In this document: positions 19,573-30,470 of the stretch, piece after piece
Position numbering within the stretch: position 1 is the first letter of the stretch
How the letters are laid out: each line of letters starts with the position of its first letter
Assembly (NCBI GenBank): GCA_009760855.2
Contig: WPIO01000001.1
Coordinates: 2,870,001-2,934,000 of the forward strand
DNA: 64,000 bases
Reading direction: 5' to 3'
DNA from: Cristatella mucedo
Taxonomy: Eukaryota; Bryozoa; Phylactolaemata; Cristatellidae
Program-made: the position numbers and the translations under genes
The notes under the pieces: model-generated
What the model saw: the letters and a program-made list of their open reading frames with translations, nothing else
What the model was told of the DNA's origin: nothing
Databases searched by the model: none

Positions 19573-21258
19573 TCACAAGCCGTCGATACCGGCGCACAGG
19601 TCGTCGCCAGTGCAGCGTTCGCCTGAAACCATGCGATCCGGCAGCCACACGAAGCGACGCAGCTCGCCGTCGTCCGAAGGTCGGCAGTGCGGAGCTCGGC
19701 GGGCGATCAGCAGAGCCCTCAATCGCTTCATGGCGTCCATGTTTCTTGCCGAGGCTGCCTGGTGGTCGCAGATGCGCGTCGGGTAGTCGCGCCCGACGAC
19801 GCAGCCGGCCTCCTCCTGCACGGCCCGAGGTGCCAGCCACGGCTGAAAGAGGTATCGCAGGGGCAGCCGCCGCAACGCGGGCACGTACCTCCGCACGTAC
19901 TCCCCGGTCGGATCCATGCGGACGCCATAGCGGACCGGGTCGAAGCAGTGCGGGCAGTCCAGCGCCTTCTCGAACGCCGAGCTCGACACCCACATCCAGT
20001 TGCCCGCGCATATGGACCAGTCGTAGTCGATGAGATAGCGCTCGAATATTCGCAGTCCCTCCTCCCAGCTCAGCCAGAGGTCGCCACGAGTCAAGAAGCA
20101 GGCGAGAATGTGACGGCACACGTGGTGTATCCATCCTTCGCGGCGAAGCTGATTTACGATGGCGTCGATCCACGGATAGCCGGTCTGACCTTTGCGAAAC
20201 GCCTCGACCTCCTCCTTTTTCTCGTACCATCTAATCGGAATACATATAGGATTGTCCATAATCTGCCCATAGTTGGGATTGTTCACTGACATAGTGTAAA
20301 AGTACTCTCGCCAGACTAGTTGGCCGGTGATTCCAATGGGTGGCATGCGGTCCGGATACAAGGTCCGGTAGATGTCGTGAATGCTCCAGTAAAAGCGACG
20401 AACCGATAAACAGCCAAATTTAAGATGGCCACTCAATGATTTCGGAGATCCCAGAAGGTCGGGTTTGTACTGGTTAGGCAGCGCCAAGCCACTTCTGAAG
20501 GCCATCTCCTCTTCCACGAGTCGATGTCGTAGCAGAATGAGAGCGGCAGTCTCGCCGCCTTCCCACCGGTTGAAAGCAGCCTCTTCCGGTAGGTCGCTGT
20601 CCTGCTCGTGGCCGGCAAACAGCTCAGACTGGCTCTGCAGAGCGTACGTTGTCTCGTAGTTCTCAGATACAGGAACATCGGCGTCGGCCAGGTCCAAGCA
20701 TTCCAGCGGTCGAGCAGGCAGAGGCAAGGAGGACAGGACGTGATTGAACACGGCGAATGTGAGCGGCGGGGAGCCTCCGTTGGCCTTTAATATCTCGAGA
20801 GGGTCCCAGAGAGTGTGACCCACTTTCTCGACGACGGTTACGTCCATCGTCAAGCAGAGATGCTTCACCGCGTCGTCCCTCTCTTTCCATATCGGCTCCA
20901 CTTCGGCCTCGAATGACAGCTGACCCACTTTCCAGAGTTTGATCTGGCGCTCCAGCACGTCTACAGCATCGCCTCGAAAGAAGTGCAGTCGCGTGCCGTA
21001 CCGCGTCTGTAGCGAGCGGTCGACGTCGCGAACGGAGTCGACGAGAAATTTAAAGCGATTGAATCCAGCATTGGAAGAACTCGCAACGGATCCGTCAAAA
21101 ATGAACACGAAGTAAACGACGTCGCAGGCTTTGACAGCGGCGTCAAGGGCGATGTTGTCGTGGAGACGCAAATCCTGGCGGAACCAGTGTACGCCCACGC
21201 GAAGAGCTCTACTTTCGCTATCGGACGGAGCGGCGGCCTTCGGGCTCTCTGCAGCCAT
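19573..21258 (-). CDS. cry: Type I (Drosophila-type) cryptochrome 1, intronless
   Basis: Flavoprotein blue-light receptor of the circadian clock; in insects light-activated CRY binds TIMELESS. 561 codons from the ATG at 21258; an upstream in-frame TTG is not a credible start, and this ATG has purines at -3 and +4. The photolyase N-domain begins about residue 20 (VGVHWFRQDLRLHD). The FAD-binding region follows, with GWIHHVCRHILACFLTRGDL and DWSICAGNWMWVSSSAFE. Cys417 (beside the flavin, a type I mark), the Trp chain W344, W395, W398, W421 and the tail HCRPSDD...RRFVWL with W538 correspond closely to fly CRY positions. The length is close to fly CRY (about 540). A single uninterrupted frame is unusual for an animal cry. 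A paralogue lies at 57.76 kb on the same strand. 6-4 photolyase is less likely because of the Cys and the tail. Confidence 0.93.
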   Translation of the reverse strand: MAAESPKAAAPSDSESRALRVGVHWFRQDLRLHDNIALDAAVKACDVVYFVFIFDGSVASSSNAGFNRFKFLVDSVRDVDRSLQTRYGTRLHFFRGDAVDVLERQIKLWKVGQLSFEAEVEPIWKERDDAVKHLCLTMDVTVVEKVGHTLWDPLEILKANGGSPPLTFAVFNHVLSSLPLPARPLECLDLADADVPVSENYETTYALQSQSELFAGHEQDSDLPEEAAFNRWEGGETAALILLRHRLVEEEMAFRSGLALPNQYKPDLLGSPKSLSGHLKFGCLSVRRFYWSIHDIYRTLYPDRMPPIGITGQLVWREYFYTMSVNNPNYGQIMDNPICIPIRWYEKKEEVEAFRKGQTGYPWIDAIVNQLRREGWIHHVCRHILACFLTRGDLWLSWEEGLRIFERYLIDYDWSICAGNWMWVSSSAFEKALDCPHCFDPVRYGVRMDPTGEYVRRYVPALRRLPLRYLFQPWLAPRAVQEEAGCVVGRDYPTRICDHQAASARNMDAMKRLRALLIARRAPHCRPSDDGELRRFVWLPDRMVSGERCTGDDLCAGIDGL

Positions 21259-21381
21259 GTCAGCGACCTCGCAGCAAGTCTCGCGAGCCTCACACCCGAG
21301 TCGCGACGCAGGGCGCGTCAAACTGGGCTGGGGGCACTCCGGGGCGATTCCATTTAAACCGGTGCGTCAGCGGAGAGCGAG

Positions 21382-21387
21382 CACGTG
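21382..21387. promoter_or_regulatory. E-box CACGTG upstream of cryptochrome 1
   Basis: Perfect canonical E-box 124 bp upstream of the ATG, within GGTCACGTG on the minus strand; a second CACGTG lies at 21608-21613. CLOCK:CYC/BMAL1 dimers bind such sites in clock genes. Function here is inferred from position and from the matching site upstream of cryptochrome 2. Confidence 0.45.
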
Positions 21388-21620
21388 ACCGCACGGGCTC
21401 GGCGAACGGTCGAAGTGCAAGCCAAGGCGCCGTCGGCAGTCCTGCTGCTCGCCGTAAGAGGAGGAGCGCCGATAGAGGTCACCGCTGCGCAGGCCTGCTT
21501 TGTCTCCTGGCCAACTAGTCGGGCTTGCAGGGGGCCCTGCGCCGGCCGCCTCTTCCTCGCTAGAATTATAGCTAAGCAGCTTAACCGGGCAGGCTAGCAG
21601 TCTGCCGCACGTGCTGCGTC

Positions 21621-21694
21621 TGCTCTTTAGCTCACCGCTGCACTTCAGAGCCGCGGCGGCTCTGGGGTGCCGCCGCGGCTCTCGCTAAAGAGCA
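21621..21694. repeat. Nested GC-rich inverted repeat
   Basis: Outer arms TGCTCTTTAGC (21621-21631) and its complement (21684-21694) enclose a perfect 14-bp inner pair, AGAGCCGCGGCGGC (21647-21660) and its complement (21669-21682). The inner right arm recurs at 21733-21747. It could form a stable cruciform or hairpin, and may be a MITE remnant. Confidence 0.75.
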
Positions 21695-22000
21695 GTCGCA
21701 GCGCTGCAGATGAGCAGCGGTTCATCCGAGCGGCCGCCGCGGCTCTGACGTGTACATCCGCTCGCGATCCACGCGGCCACGGCGCCCGATCCTGTGGCAT
21801 TAGGGTTTTACCTCGACGTTAAGGGCTGTGGAGTAGTGTCAGCGTCTTTTTTTTTTGTTAATTCACCCTTAAGAGAACCTCTCGTGCGGCTCAAAAACTT
21901 CTATCAGTACCTCACCCCCAACAATTCAGCTGTGGCCTGCCGGAAGCTGCCTGCCGAAGGTGTGCCGCCCGGAGCCTCCCCCGAATCGCTCGCCTAGTAG

Positions 22001-22044
22001 TATTCCAGCAGTATTCCAGCAGTATTCCAGCAGTATTCCAGCAA
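22001..22044. repeat. Tandem repeat, 11 bp x 4
   Basis: Four head-to-tail copies of TATTCCAGCAG, the last with one change. Confidence 0.95.
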
Positions 22045-22970
22045 TGGCGACAAGCCGCTCGATTGCTGAACGACCAACCTCCGTCGATCGTCTGATGGAA
22101 TCAAATATTTCGAAATTCTAAAAATGCGATCTCACGCTCTTGAAAAATCCCAGCCTCGGCTAAGCCGCCTCTTTTTTGCAGCCATTTTAGCCACGTCTAG
22201 CAAAAGGTGGCAGCCTACCTTTCGTGAGACGCAATGAAGCTGTTCCATAAGGGCGCCCCACCAGGCGAGCGTCTCAGGCAGATCGCCCATTCTTATCACT
22301 GCTTCCTGGAAGTCTAGTACCGAACTTCCTATGCTGGCTAAGGGCTGATGGTGCTCATCTGGCTCCCGCTCCGGTCCTCAAAGCGGAGCAACCGGAAACC
22401 GGAAAGGGCGCTGCCGAATCCTACAACGCTCACGCAAGTTGCTGCCTACTAGTACCCCTAGGTGTCGTTGCTGCTCGGCAGCCTACAGAGCTGGCTCTAA
22501 AAGGTGCATCTCCTTCGGTCTAGTGCTCTCAGTCTCTCCATCTCTCTCGCTCCCATTCTGAAATAGGAAATTGGCGAATAGCGCATAGCAGCATTTGATT
22601 GTCAAGGCATCAAGTGTTCGTTGCGCCCAGCAGGTGGATTTTCCTAGGAAAATGCAGCGAGAAGAACGAAATGAGAACATTCAACACGCCGGCCCGACAC
22701 GGCAAACTTTCTGATTGCCTGTTAGGGGATCAAGACAGACTCTGGGCACCTGATTTCACGTGCGAGCACTGCAACCGAACTTTTGAAGGTAAGGTGAGAA
22801 GTTGCTGCTCGCTAGACTAAGTGAACCATAGCTGCTCACCTGTGCACGATCCAGTACATAGTGAGTCAGTCAAAGAATCTACGTGTTTGCTTCATCGGGT
22901 GCTGTAGCACGCTGGCCCAAGTGCAACACTTGCTTGTGTGTTCTCTTCCAAGCAAGAAACAACGAATGCA
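22045..22970. other. Host DNA upstream of a retroelement remnant
   Basis: No supportable gene. A plus-strand frame at 22599-22820 contains FTCEHCNRTFEG followed by a GTAAG donor-like sequence, which could be a zinc-finger exon, but nothing around it supports a gene. Confidence 0.25.
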
Positions 22971-22971
22971 A

Positions 22972-23503
22972 TTAACTCTTGATTGCAACTGATTCTCTTG
23001 GAGCTTCTGTAAGGCATCGGGCCATGGGCGCTATACAGCCGATCGATCTATCTACTATCATCTTATCATTGTTATCGGTTGCTGAAACGATTTCTGCTTC
23101 CTGCCATTGTTCGCTATTTTTCAATTTCTGCAGTAACGCGGCGAAGCCTGCAGCTCCGAGCACTGCATAAGTAATAGCGAAACTGTCAAGCTCCTTCTCA
23201 ATTCTGCGCTCGGCTGAGATAAACAAAGTTTTTGGCGAAGTCATAAGGGTTGTTGACTTTAGGGACGACGATCCGTAGTGGCGTCGACGCCCAACCGCGA
23301 CGAATCCAGTCCGTCAATAATTCTTCAACACTGCTGTTCCTTTTGCAGGAAGGCAACAGCAAGAGGTATGCGTCCTTCAGTGAACGCGCGCTCAACCAAA
23401 GTAACGCCTGAGTAAAGTTTATGGAAATAGATCTCATTTCCATGCGCACCGGAAGCGTCTTAGGTTCTGAGCGCACTATAGAAATCTCTCCAGCCCAACT
23501 CAC
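22972..23503 (-). pseudogene. Possible Gypsy-type reverse transcriptase/RNase H remnant
   Basis: The minus strand has EELLTDWIRRGWASTPLRIV, similar to the start of LTR-retrotransposon reverse transcriptases (WASP-x-V-x-V-x-K). It is followed in another frame by FISAERRIEKELDSFAITYA, which resembles the RNase H block with its AER..IEKEL..I pattern. The intervening reverse transcriptase core is missing. If the reading is right, this is an internally deleted Ty3/Gypsy fragment. Confidence 0.35.
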
Positions 23504-23504
23504 A

Positions 23505-23590
23505 CTTTGCCCTCGTGACTTTGTGGAGTTAGGCCAAATTCATACTTCCCTCTTGTGACTTTGTGGAGTTACAGACGGAGATACTTCTTA
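23505..23590 (+). repeat. LINE-B 3' tail, partly duplicated
   Basis: GTGACTTTGTGGAGTTA occurs twice about 50 bp apart, the second followed by CAGACGGAGATAC. This is the exact sequence type of the LINE-B 3' end at 53.0 kb. Confidence 0.65.
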
Positions 23591-23594
23591 TGAC

Positions 23595-24355
23595 AGACAT
23601 CGGTAGCTCCACAAGTTTATTAGTGTAAATAGTGTTATGCGGCCGCCACACCTGTACGTGAAGGTGTGACGAACTATATTTCAAGACACCTCTGTTGCTA
23701 GTACGTGTGCCTGAGAGGTTTGCGTTTTCTAATCTCTTGCTTCGTGTAATTAACTACTGGATCACGATTTTAACCGACTCCTGCGACGGTCGAGGTTCTA
23801 GGCAGTGTTGTGAACCTAGACGGTGTTTTCTTCCTACATCCCCTCGAGCTGGGCGAAGTGCCAGCGCCCTTAACCTCCGACCTGAGACCAGACTGCAGAG
23901 CTGCTGTCGCATTCCGATAGCCCCCCCTACCAGCGAAGTCTGGTACGCTGCTTATGGCTATCAGGTTTCCGTTGCATTTTCCTGTTTTCAGGCATTCCAC
24001 AGACTGTGGGAACCGGCGAAGGGCGGTGTATTAGCTTTCGGGCTACCTGCCAAGGAGGTGGGTGCTAAGGGGCGATGCTGTGGCGTTGTCCTCTTTGACA
24101 ACTGATTACAGCTCGCCGACAGCTTCCACAGCCAGCCATCACATTCTCCTTGTCCAAAATTGAAGAATATGTACCGAGGCTGCTATCTTGCTAGCTCCCT
24201 AATTTGGTCGAGGCTGGAAAACCGTACCGTCTTGACTTGGCTACCGGCCAAAGCAATTAAGACTCTACAGCCAACGAACTACACAGCTGCAACGTGCATG
24301 GCGCACATGCTAGTAAGGGAGTATATCCAACAAAGAATTGTTGATAGTATATAAC
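23595..24355. other. Host DNA flanking element B
   Basis: A 136-codon plus-strand frame (23695-24105) shows no recognisable motif. Nothing else can be supported before the AT-rich element begins near 24.36 kb. Confidence 0.3.
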
Positions 24356-24835
24356 TGTCTCAGAAAAATGATGAGTTTATGCGACGGAAGGATGAGAAAT
24401 TGTGAGCGTGCGCCAAGCGTATTAGAGACGAGGTTAGAAAGAGAACAGGTCCCCTTCCAAAATATCCTTTTTCAAAGACTAGCCTAGGTGCTATGGTAGC
24501 TAATTTGCGCACAATCCCGGATACAAAAGTAGAAATTCCTATTAATAAGGAAGAGACAAAGTTGAGAATGTGTTCTTTTGAAAGAGAGGCACGCAGATTA
24601 ATGAATATTGAAGAGACTGGGTTGTTTTTAGAGCGAGTTCCTTCAGATGGTAAGTTTAGAGATAATGAGTATATAGGTTTAGACAAAAATGAAATTGACT
24701 TTGATAGATTGTTGGATAAAACAAGCTAAGGATTACGGATACTAATTAAGGAACTACTTAAAGCTAAAAGTGATTTGATATTAAAAAAAGGTTGTTTCAC
24801 CAATTTTAGCTAGTAGCGGCGGTTCTTATAACTAT

Positions 24836-25009
24836 AAATAAATAAATAAACCCTAGCTGATTAAACAGCCTCTTTTATTATAGCGACAGAAGAGCCTTTA
24901 GGGCTACCACCACCGCTTGCAGTTGCAATATAGAATCGCCCACCGCAGGAATCGAACCCACGACCTCGGGAGGTCGTGAAAGCAACCGCCTTACCTAGTG
25001 TGCCATCAC
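24836..25009 (-). mobile_element. tRNA-derived SINE-1, copy 2
   Basis: Full-length relative to the other copies. On the minus strand the A-box region is ATGGCACACTAGGTAAG and the B box GTGGGTTCGATTCCTG, with a TTTATTTATTTAT tail. AACTAT at 24830-24835 and 25010-25015 is a plausible 6-bp target duplication. It is inserted into the N-terminal part of the element B polymerase. Confidence 0.85.
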
Positions 25010-25282
25010 AACTATCAACCATTTGCTGGAGTAAGTAGTGCTTAAATAAATAGAACTTCAGATGTTGAGAAAATTATTAGAATGTAATTTACTTCTTTCA
25101 AGAAATAAGTTGATGAATGGTTAGAGAAAGGGTCAAGTTGGAGTTTAATAGGCGTAAATGGTTAAATGCAATTTACTTATTTTACACATCGTTTTGCAGG
25201 AAGTTATTTGCCGACACCAGTAGGTTTAGAAAAGAAAAGATCAACTGGGAATATTAAGAACGAGTCAGATACTAGTTGTGCT

Positions 25283-25400
25283 TTAATATAATATATATCT
25301 ATATAATATATAATATATAATATAATATAATTTTATATATATATAAATATATATTATATAATATAATATATAATGTAATATAATATATAATATATTTAAG
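25283..25400. repeat. AT-only low-complexity tract
   Basis: Nearly pure alternating A/T sequence rich in TATA and AATATA units, self-complementary in many registers. It lies within the polymerase pseudogene and so arose or inserted later. Confidence 0.85.
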
Positions 25401-27764
25401 ACAATAATCCAGAATCAATGGCTGATCGAAATGCTATTCTATTTGATAGGTATTCTTATTTAAATCTCAAATTAGAAGAATTGTTTAATGTTAAGTATGG
25501 TTAACCCTATCAAGAATTTAGTGTTAGTGATATTCCTATCTTAGCAGAATTGCTTTACAATAGACGTTTTCGAGTATGATCATAAAAGTTGGTCCATTAA
25601 TGGTTGTTGATGAAGAAAAGGAGAAACATTTGGACCTATTATTCGTTAGTAATGAAGAGAAGACAAACTCGCATTGTGCAATCATTAGAAACTTTAATGA
25701 GCTGTGCAGAAGTTCAAAAGGATACGGAATTCAATAGGTAGGTTTTATTCTCAAGATAAATTAGACTCTCACATTGAAGTTTGTAAAAGAGGAAATGCTG
25801 GGAAATCAAGCGTGCGCATGCCAAAGGCAAGAAATAGTAAAGATGAAACAGGTAATCTTTGCTATTTTAGAGAGTATTGAAAAACATTATGGTGTCATTT
25901 AGTTGCTTATGCCGATTTTGAATGTTTACTGAGTGCTGTAAGGAAAAGCGACAAAGAGGATCAGAGCATGCCAAAAGGTGCTTTTTAAAACGCATACCCT
26001 ACTAAGGCTCTAATGTAATTATTGATTATAATGTAAATGTTTGAATTATTAAATTATTTAATAGAACAAATATTGTTAGAGAGCTACTTAAGAGTTTGCT
26101 AGATGAAGTTGCTATTATTAAGAAAGAGTTAAAAGAAATTCTTCCTAAACATGAGAAATTTGATTTTAGCAAAATGAAAAAAGAAGAGTATCGTGAGTTT
26201 AGTTCTGATACGACTTGTTTTATTTGTAATTTAGACTTTGACAACGATACAGTTTTAGATCATTGTTATCTTACAGGAAAATATTGTGGAGCTACTCATG
26301 CTCAGTGTAATCTAAATGTTAGTATAATTGCTGATAGATTTTAACTACCTGTATTTACTCACAATTTAAAAGGCTATGGTGGTCATTCATTAGTTCAGGT
26401 ATTTCAAGATCAAAGATTAAAAAATAATGTGATTGCAAAAAACATGGAAAAGTATTTCAATGTAAAAGAAGGATCATTAAATTTTAGAGATTTTTTCAAT
26501 TACTTTACAAGGAGTTAGCAGATTTAGTCAAGAACTTCGTTAAATCAGGTAAAACTTGACAACTTTCAAGAAAACATTTTCTACGTTAAAATAAAAAACT
26601 TAATCTACTAACATAAAAATCAACTTTTCCTTATGATTATTTTAATTCTTTTTCAAAGTTAGATGAAAATAAACCTCCAGACAACAAAGTGTTTTTATAG
26701 CGCATTGAATGATGATAGTTTTAGCGAACAAGATTATGAAAGAGCACAAAACGTTTGGGATTTACTGGGAATAATAGATCCTAGTAGAGAAAATTCTTTA
26801 AAAAAGTATAGCGATATTTTTCTCAATATGGACGTTTTTCAATTAGCTGATGTATTCCAGCATTTTAGAAATTTATCAAAGAGAATTGGCGGTCTCGGTC
26901 CTGCGAATTTCTGTAGTGCTCCGGGTTTACCGTGGTGCGCTGGTTTAAGATATTCAAAAGTAAAGTTAACTTTATTAACAAGTTTTGAAAATTTTATTTT
27001 TTTTAAATATTTGTGGAGAAATAGCGTAAGCCTCGTGTTGCCGTGTCAAGGCAAACAATGAAATAGCCTCAATTTTTGATAAGTCAAAAGAAAAGAGTTG
27101 GTTACTTTCTAAAGATGCTAATTCTCTATATACTACTGCAACGGCGCAACATTTACCAATGTCAACTTTTTGCATCTTGGGTCAAAAACAGGTTGAATCT
27201 TTAACAAAGCAAAACATATTGGCAATAAGAGAAAATTCAAATGTTGGTTATGCTCTGGAGGTTGATATGTTTTGTCCAAATGATTTACACGATACTTATT
27301 CTCATTTTCTCTTTTACGAATTGAGAGGAATTGTTGCACGGAAGAATATTCAAAATATCAAGAAAGTACTCTAGTAAGAGATGATAAAAAATTAATTCAT
27401 TATGAAAGAAATGTAGAGAAACTAATTGTTGATTTAGAACGAAAGATAAAATATGTTATTCATAATAAAAATTTACAATTCAATTTAGAAATGAGTTATG
27501 TTTAACTAAAGTGCATAGAATAATGAATTCTTCACAGAAAAATTGGCTACGCTGCTATATACTTAACAACATTGCAAAAAGGAAAGAAGCAAAAGCTGAT
27601 TTTCAATCAAAAGGAGTATTATAAGTTGTAGAATAATACTCTCTTCGGTAAAACAATGAAAAATGTTTGAGATTTACTTGAGTAAGAGTATTGAATTATG
27701 TGATTTAAATTTTGAAGAAGACATTACATTATCAGATAAAGAGTTATGAGTGCAATATTTAAAG

Positions 27765-28030
27765 ATAATAATAATAATAATAATTCACTTGATAAAGCGC
27801 CCTCAGAAAACTCAATCTCTCTCTAGGCGCTTTACATTTGCTGTAAAGTGAAATGCAATTGAATGGTAAGTAAAATCATGCTTGAAAAACAAACGAGATG
27901 AATAATATGGTTAGGGGTGACATGCACAGGGTCAGCATGCAAATGTGGTTAGTGGCAGCATGCACAGTGTCAGCACGCATCTGCACTGGCTACCAGTCAA
28001 TCCGTTGCTTGACTGGTAGCCAGTGCAGAT
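27765..28030 (-). mobile_element. LINE-A 3' end with fold-back 5' end
   Basis: The minus-oriented LINE-A 3'UTR runs from a (TTA)n tail at 27765 to about 27978. It is capped by a perfect 22-bp inverted repeat (27979-28000 and 28009-28030, 8-bp loop) made from the ORF2 segment that encodes LHWLPV. Part of the ORF2 end is missing. Such a fold-back end points to a switched or snapped-back cDNA during insertion. It interrupts the polymerase gene of element B between motifs B and C. Confidence 0.85.
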
Positions 28031-28834
28031 AGAAGAATATTCAAGCCAGATTTAATTGGGTTAGAATCTACAAAAATAGAGGTTTGTCTTAATAAACCAA
28101 TATATTTAGGATTTTTTATTCCTGAAATATTTAAGTTAATAATGCAGGATTTATATTATAATACTATGAAATATTAATTCACAGATAAACTAACACTTGC
28201 TTACACAGGTACAGATTTGATAGTTTTGAAAATAAACACAGAAAATTTTTACCAAGACTTTGCATATTATTTGGATTATTTAGATTTATATGGTTATCCT
28301 AGAAATCAAGAAATATAGAAGACAGATGGATTTGAGGAGATTATGAAAGAAAATAATGGAAGTCTGGGTAAACATAAAGATAAGGTTGCAGAAAAATCTA
28401 TAATAGATCCAGAAACAACTGATTATATTGGAGATAGTAAACGTAATAAGGAAGGAAAATCTGTTGTACTTGATAAGGGAGTTTTCTTTAGACCTACAAT
28501 TTATTCAAAGCAGATAGCCATAGCAACAAAAGATGGAATACAAGTTAAGTCAACAGCAAAAAAGCTAAGGGAACTAAAAATTGAGTTGTTAAAAAATGTT
28601 TGTCACACGACGATTAGATAGGTTGTGTTAGAACATAATTTGATGTCTATTGTTGCCAATCTAGATTTCAATCAAGGATTCGTCAAATCTATCCCATTAC
28701 ACAAACTAAGAGAGCACTATCGGCTTATGACTCAAAACACTACTGGTTAGACTAGTTCACTCGCTAGCTTTTGGCCACTATAGAATAATAGAGACTGATG
28801 GAAAATGTTTTGAATGTAATTAAGAGATTTATAT

Positions 28835-29100
28835 ATAGATACCTAAGCGAAAGCATGAAGACTGCTTAAGACTAAAACATGATGGAAAAATAAGTTCAAA
28901 TTGATGATGATTTAATAGAATAAACTGAAAAAATGCGTGACTTGAAAATTGAAATAGAGTATGAAAAAATTAGAGAGAAGATGTTGCTAAAAGAAGCAGG
29001 AATAATTTTCTTTTAAAAAGAAAAAGTCTACTATTAGAGAGATGAATAAATTAAAAATGGTAGTAAAGATTTGTCTAAAAAAAAGTAAAAGGAGTTTCTC
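28835..29100 (+). pseudogene. Remnant of small ORF following the polymerase
   Basis: IPKRKHEDCLRLKHDGKISS follows the polymerase end, matching the start of the small ORF in element D (MPKRKIEHEKEEGG). The initiator ATG has become ATA and stops follow. Charged helical scraps continue to about 29.1 kb. Confidence 0.45.
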
Positions 29101-29105
29101 AAAAG

Positions 29106-29252
29106 ATGGCTAAGCATTCACTTGATAAATTTCATCCTGATCTTGATATTTCCAGCATTACTATTCTCAATGATATTTGTGAAACATGTGATAAACTAAT
29201 GCAATACCGAGGAAGGATTATTACAATGCTATCAGAAGCAGAAAATAAATAA
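29106..29252 (+). CDS. Short ORF, 48 aa, unknown
   Basis: A clean 48-codon frame (MAKHSLDKFHPDLDISSI...) between the polymerase end and gene X. It is mostly helical with an acidic C-terminus. No relative is seen elsewhere in the window, so it may be chance or a remnant. Confidence 0.3.
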   Translation: MAKHSLDKFHPDLDISSITILNDICETCDKLMQYRGRIITMLSEAENK

Positions 29253-29333
29253 AACTCCCAAGAAAACAAGAACTTGGCGTCCAAATTGTTGCTTCACTTT
29301 GTTTTATTGAATTTTTTTAATAAGTATAGGAGA

Positions 29334-30470
29334 ATGACAACAAATACTTTAACACAGACCCCTGATATATATGACCCAAATCTTTCTACATCTGCAACTC
29401 TACTATTGTCGTATGTAAACTATCTTGTTAAATCTAGAATGGCTACTTATGACGCTCAAACGCTTGACTCTAGTATTTAAGTAATGACACACGATTTGTT
29501 TAAGAAATTCTATCTAGATAAATGTGACGCGGAAGCACAAAAAAGTAATTAGTTCTGGTATTTCTCAATTTACTTGTGATCTTGAATCAACTGTCGAATC
29601 AAAAGTTGACAACCTTCTATATACTCCCGGCGAAATTTCTGGATACACAACATGGTTTGCTAGTCAACTTCTAAGTATTTCTACAGTGATCTCTGGCGTC
29701 TCAGGAATGAAACCAGATATCTCAGGTATTGTTAAAGACGATGTTATGCTATCCTATCTGACTTATCTGACGGAGCAAGTGCTAGACAAAAGGCAACACT
29801 AGTTCCTCTTGCTGGAACTACAGTAACATCTACGTCAACTACTTCGTCTGCATCATCTTCATCTACTTCAACTGCATCAACTTCAACGACAGCTGCACGA
29901 TTAAAAGTATATCAATATTATAGAAATGGTTTAAATAGAAACTATATGCACTGATGGACTTAGTGAGGTTTAAGATCAACAATACTTCAATTTCAAGAAT
30001 TCTTCGTTTTCAATGGATTGCATCGAAGACATCAGGAGTTCGTTTTTTGGAGTTTTTAAGACTTGTTCTAGAATACAAAGCTCTACAGATGCTATCATTC
30101 TGATCCAGAAATTTCATGCATCTTTACAAAAGTTCACGATGGCTCTATTTTCTTTGAGTTTCTGAAAGACTTAGAAATAGATACTGTGAACAATTTAAAG
30201 TCAGAAGCATTCTCTAAAAAATTGAAACCACCAAGCTTATTAAAAAGGCATTAGACTCAGGGCAGTTTTCTAGTTTAAATGAACCAGCAGTATTTACAGA
30301 AAAGTATAGACTGGAAGGCTTATTTAACTCATTGAAAATCCGCTGAATTAAACTGTGAAAATACAACTCTTGTTACAAATCCAATTTCAATTACATCCAG
30401 ATAACTTGGAGTTAAGAAGAGCCGTGGAAAGCTTAAAACAGGATCGCTAATATTGAAACTAATAACTTTT
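29334..30470 (+). pseudogene. Gene X of element B (unknown virion-type protein), frameshifted
   Basis: The ATG at 29334 gives TPDIYDPNLSTSATLLLSYV and SRMATYDAQTLD, then a stop and a frameshift into YTPGEISGYTTWFASQLLS and MKPDISGIVKDD. A Ser/Thr linker around 29.83-29.90 kb is followed by further blocks including LEFLRLVLE. Element C has the same blocks in order (PEISYPNLRTSDTLLKSYV, SRMTAHDAQTFD, LEYKAI). Two diverged copies in the same position, after the polymerase and before the opposite-strand fibre cluster, show a real gene. The family is not recognised. Confidence 0.5.

Larger units (their letters stand above)
24367..28823 (+). pseudogene. Protein-primed type B DNA polymerase, decayed (element B)
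   Basis: Relics of the whole protein in order: N-terminal FEREARRLMNI (24.6 kb), as in element D; exonuclease motif I AYADFECLL (25.9 kb); an HNH-like CxxC/H linker (TTCFICNLDFDND); exo II FTHNLKGYGGHS (26.36 kb); a helical block ending DVFQLADVFQHFRN; polymerase motif A SKDANSLYT (27.1 kb); motif B NNTLFGKTMKN (27.63 kb); motif C LAYTGTDLIV, where the YTDTDS core is damaged (28.2 kb); and the C-terminal GHYRIIETDGKCFECN ending at 28823. Stops, frameshifts, SINE-1 (24836-25009), an AT-only tract and LINE-A (27765-28030) interrupt it. It is an inactive relative of the polymerases at 35.2 and 60.1 kb. Confidence 0.85.

Noticed and set aside
19529-20289. Long GC-rich frames on both strands inside cryptochrome 1 (up to 233 codons)
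   Set aside because: They are shadows of the cryptochrome frame in GC-rich sequence, with Arg/Pro/Ala-rich content and no motif.
19573-21321. Cryptochrome 1 start at 21321 (582 residues)
   Set aside because: The codon is TTG, not ATG. The first ATG in frame is at 21258, and it gives a length matching the paralogue.
22599-22820. Possible zinc-finger exon (FTCEHCNRTFEG before a GTAAG)
   Set aside because: It is a single half-finger without second His pair, neighbours or further exons, and too weak to annotate as a gene.
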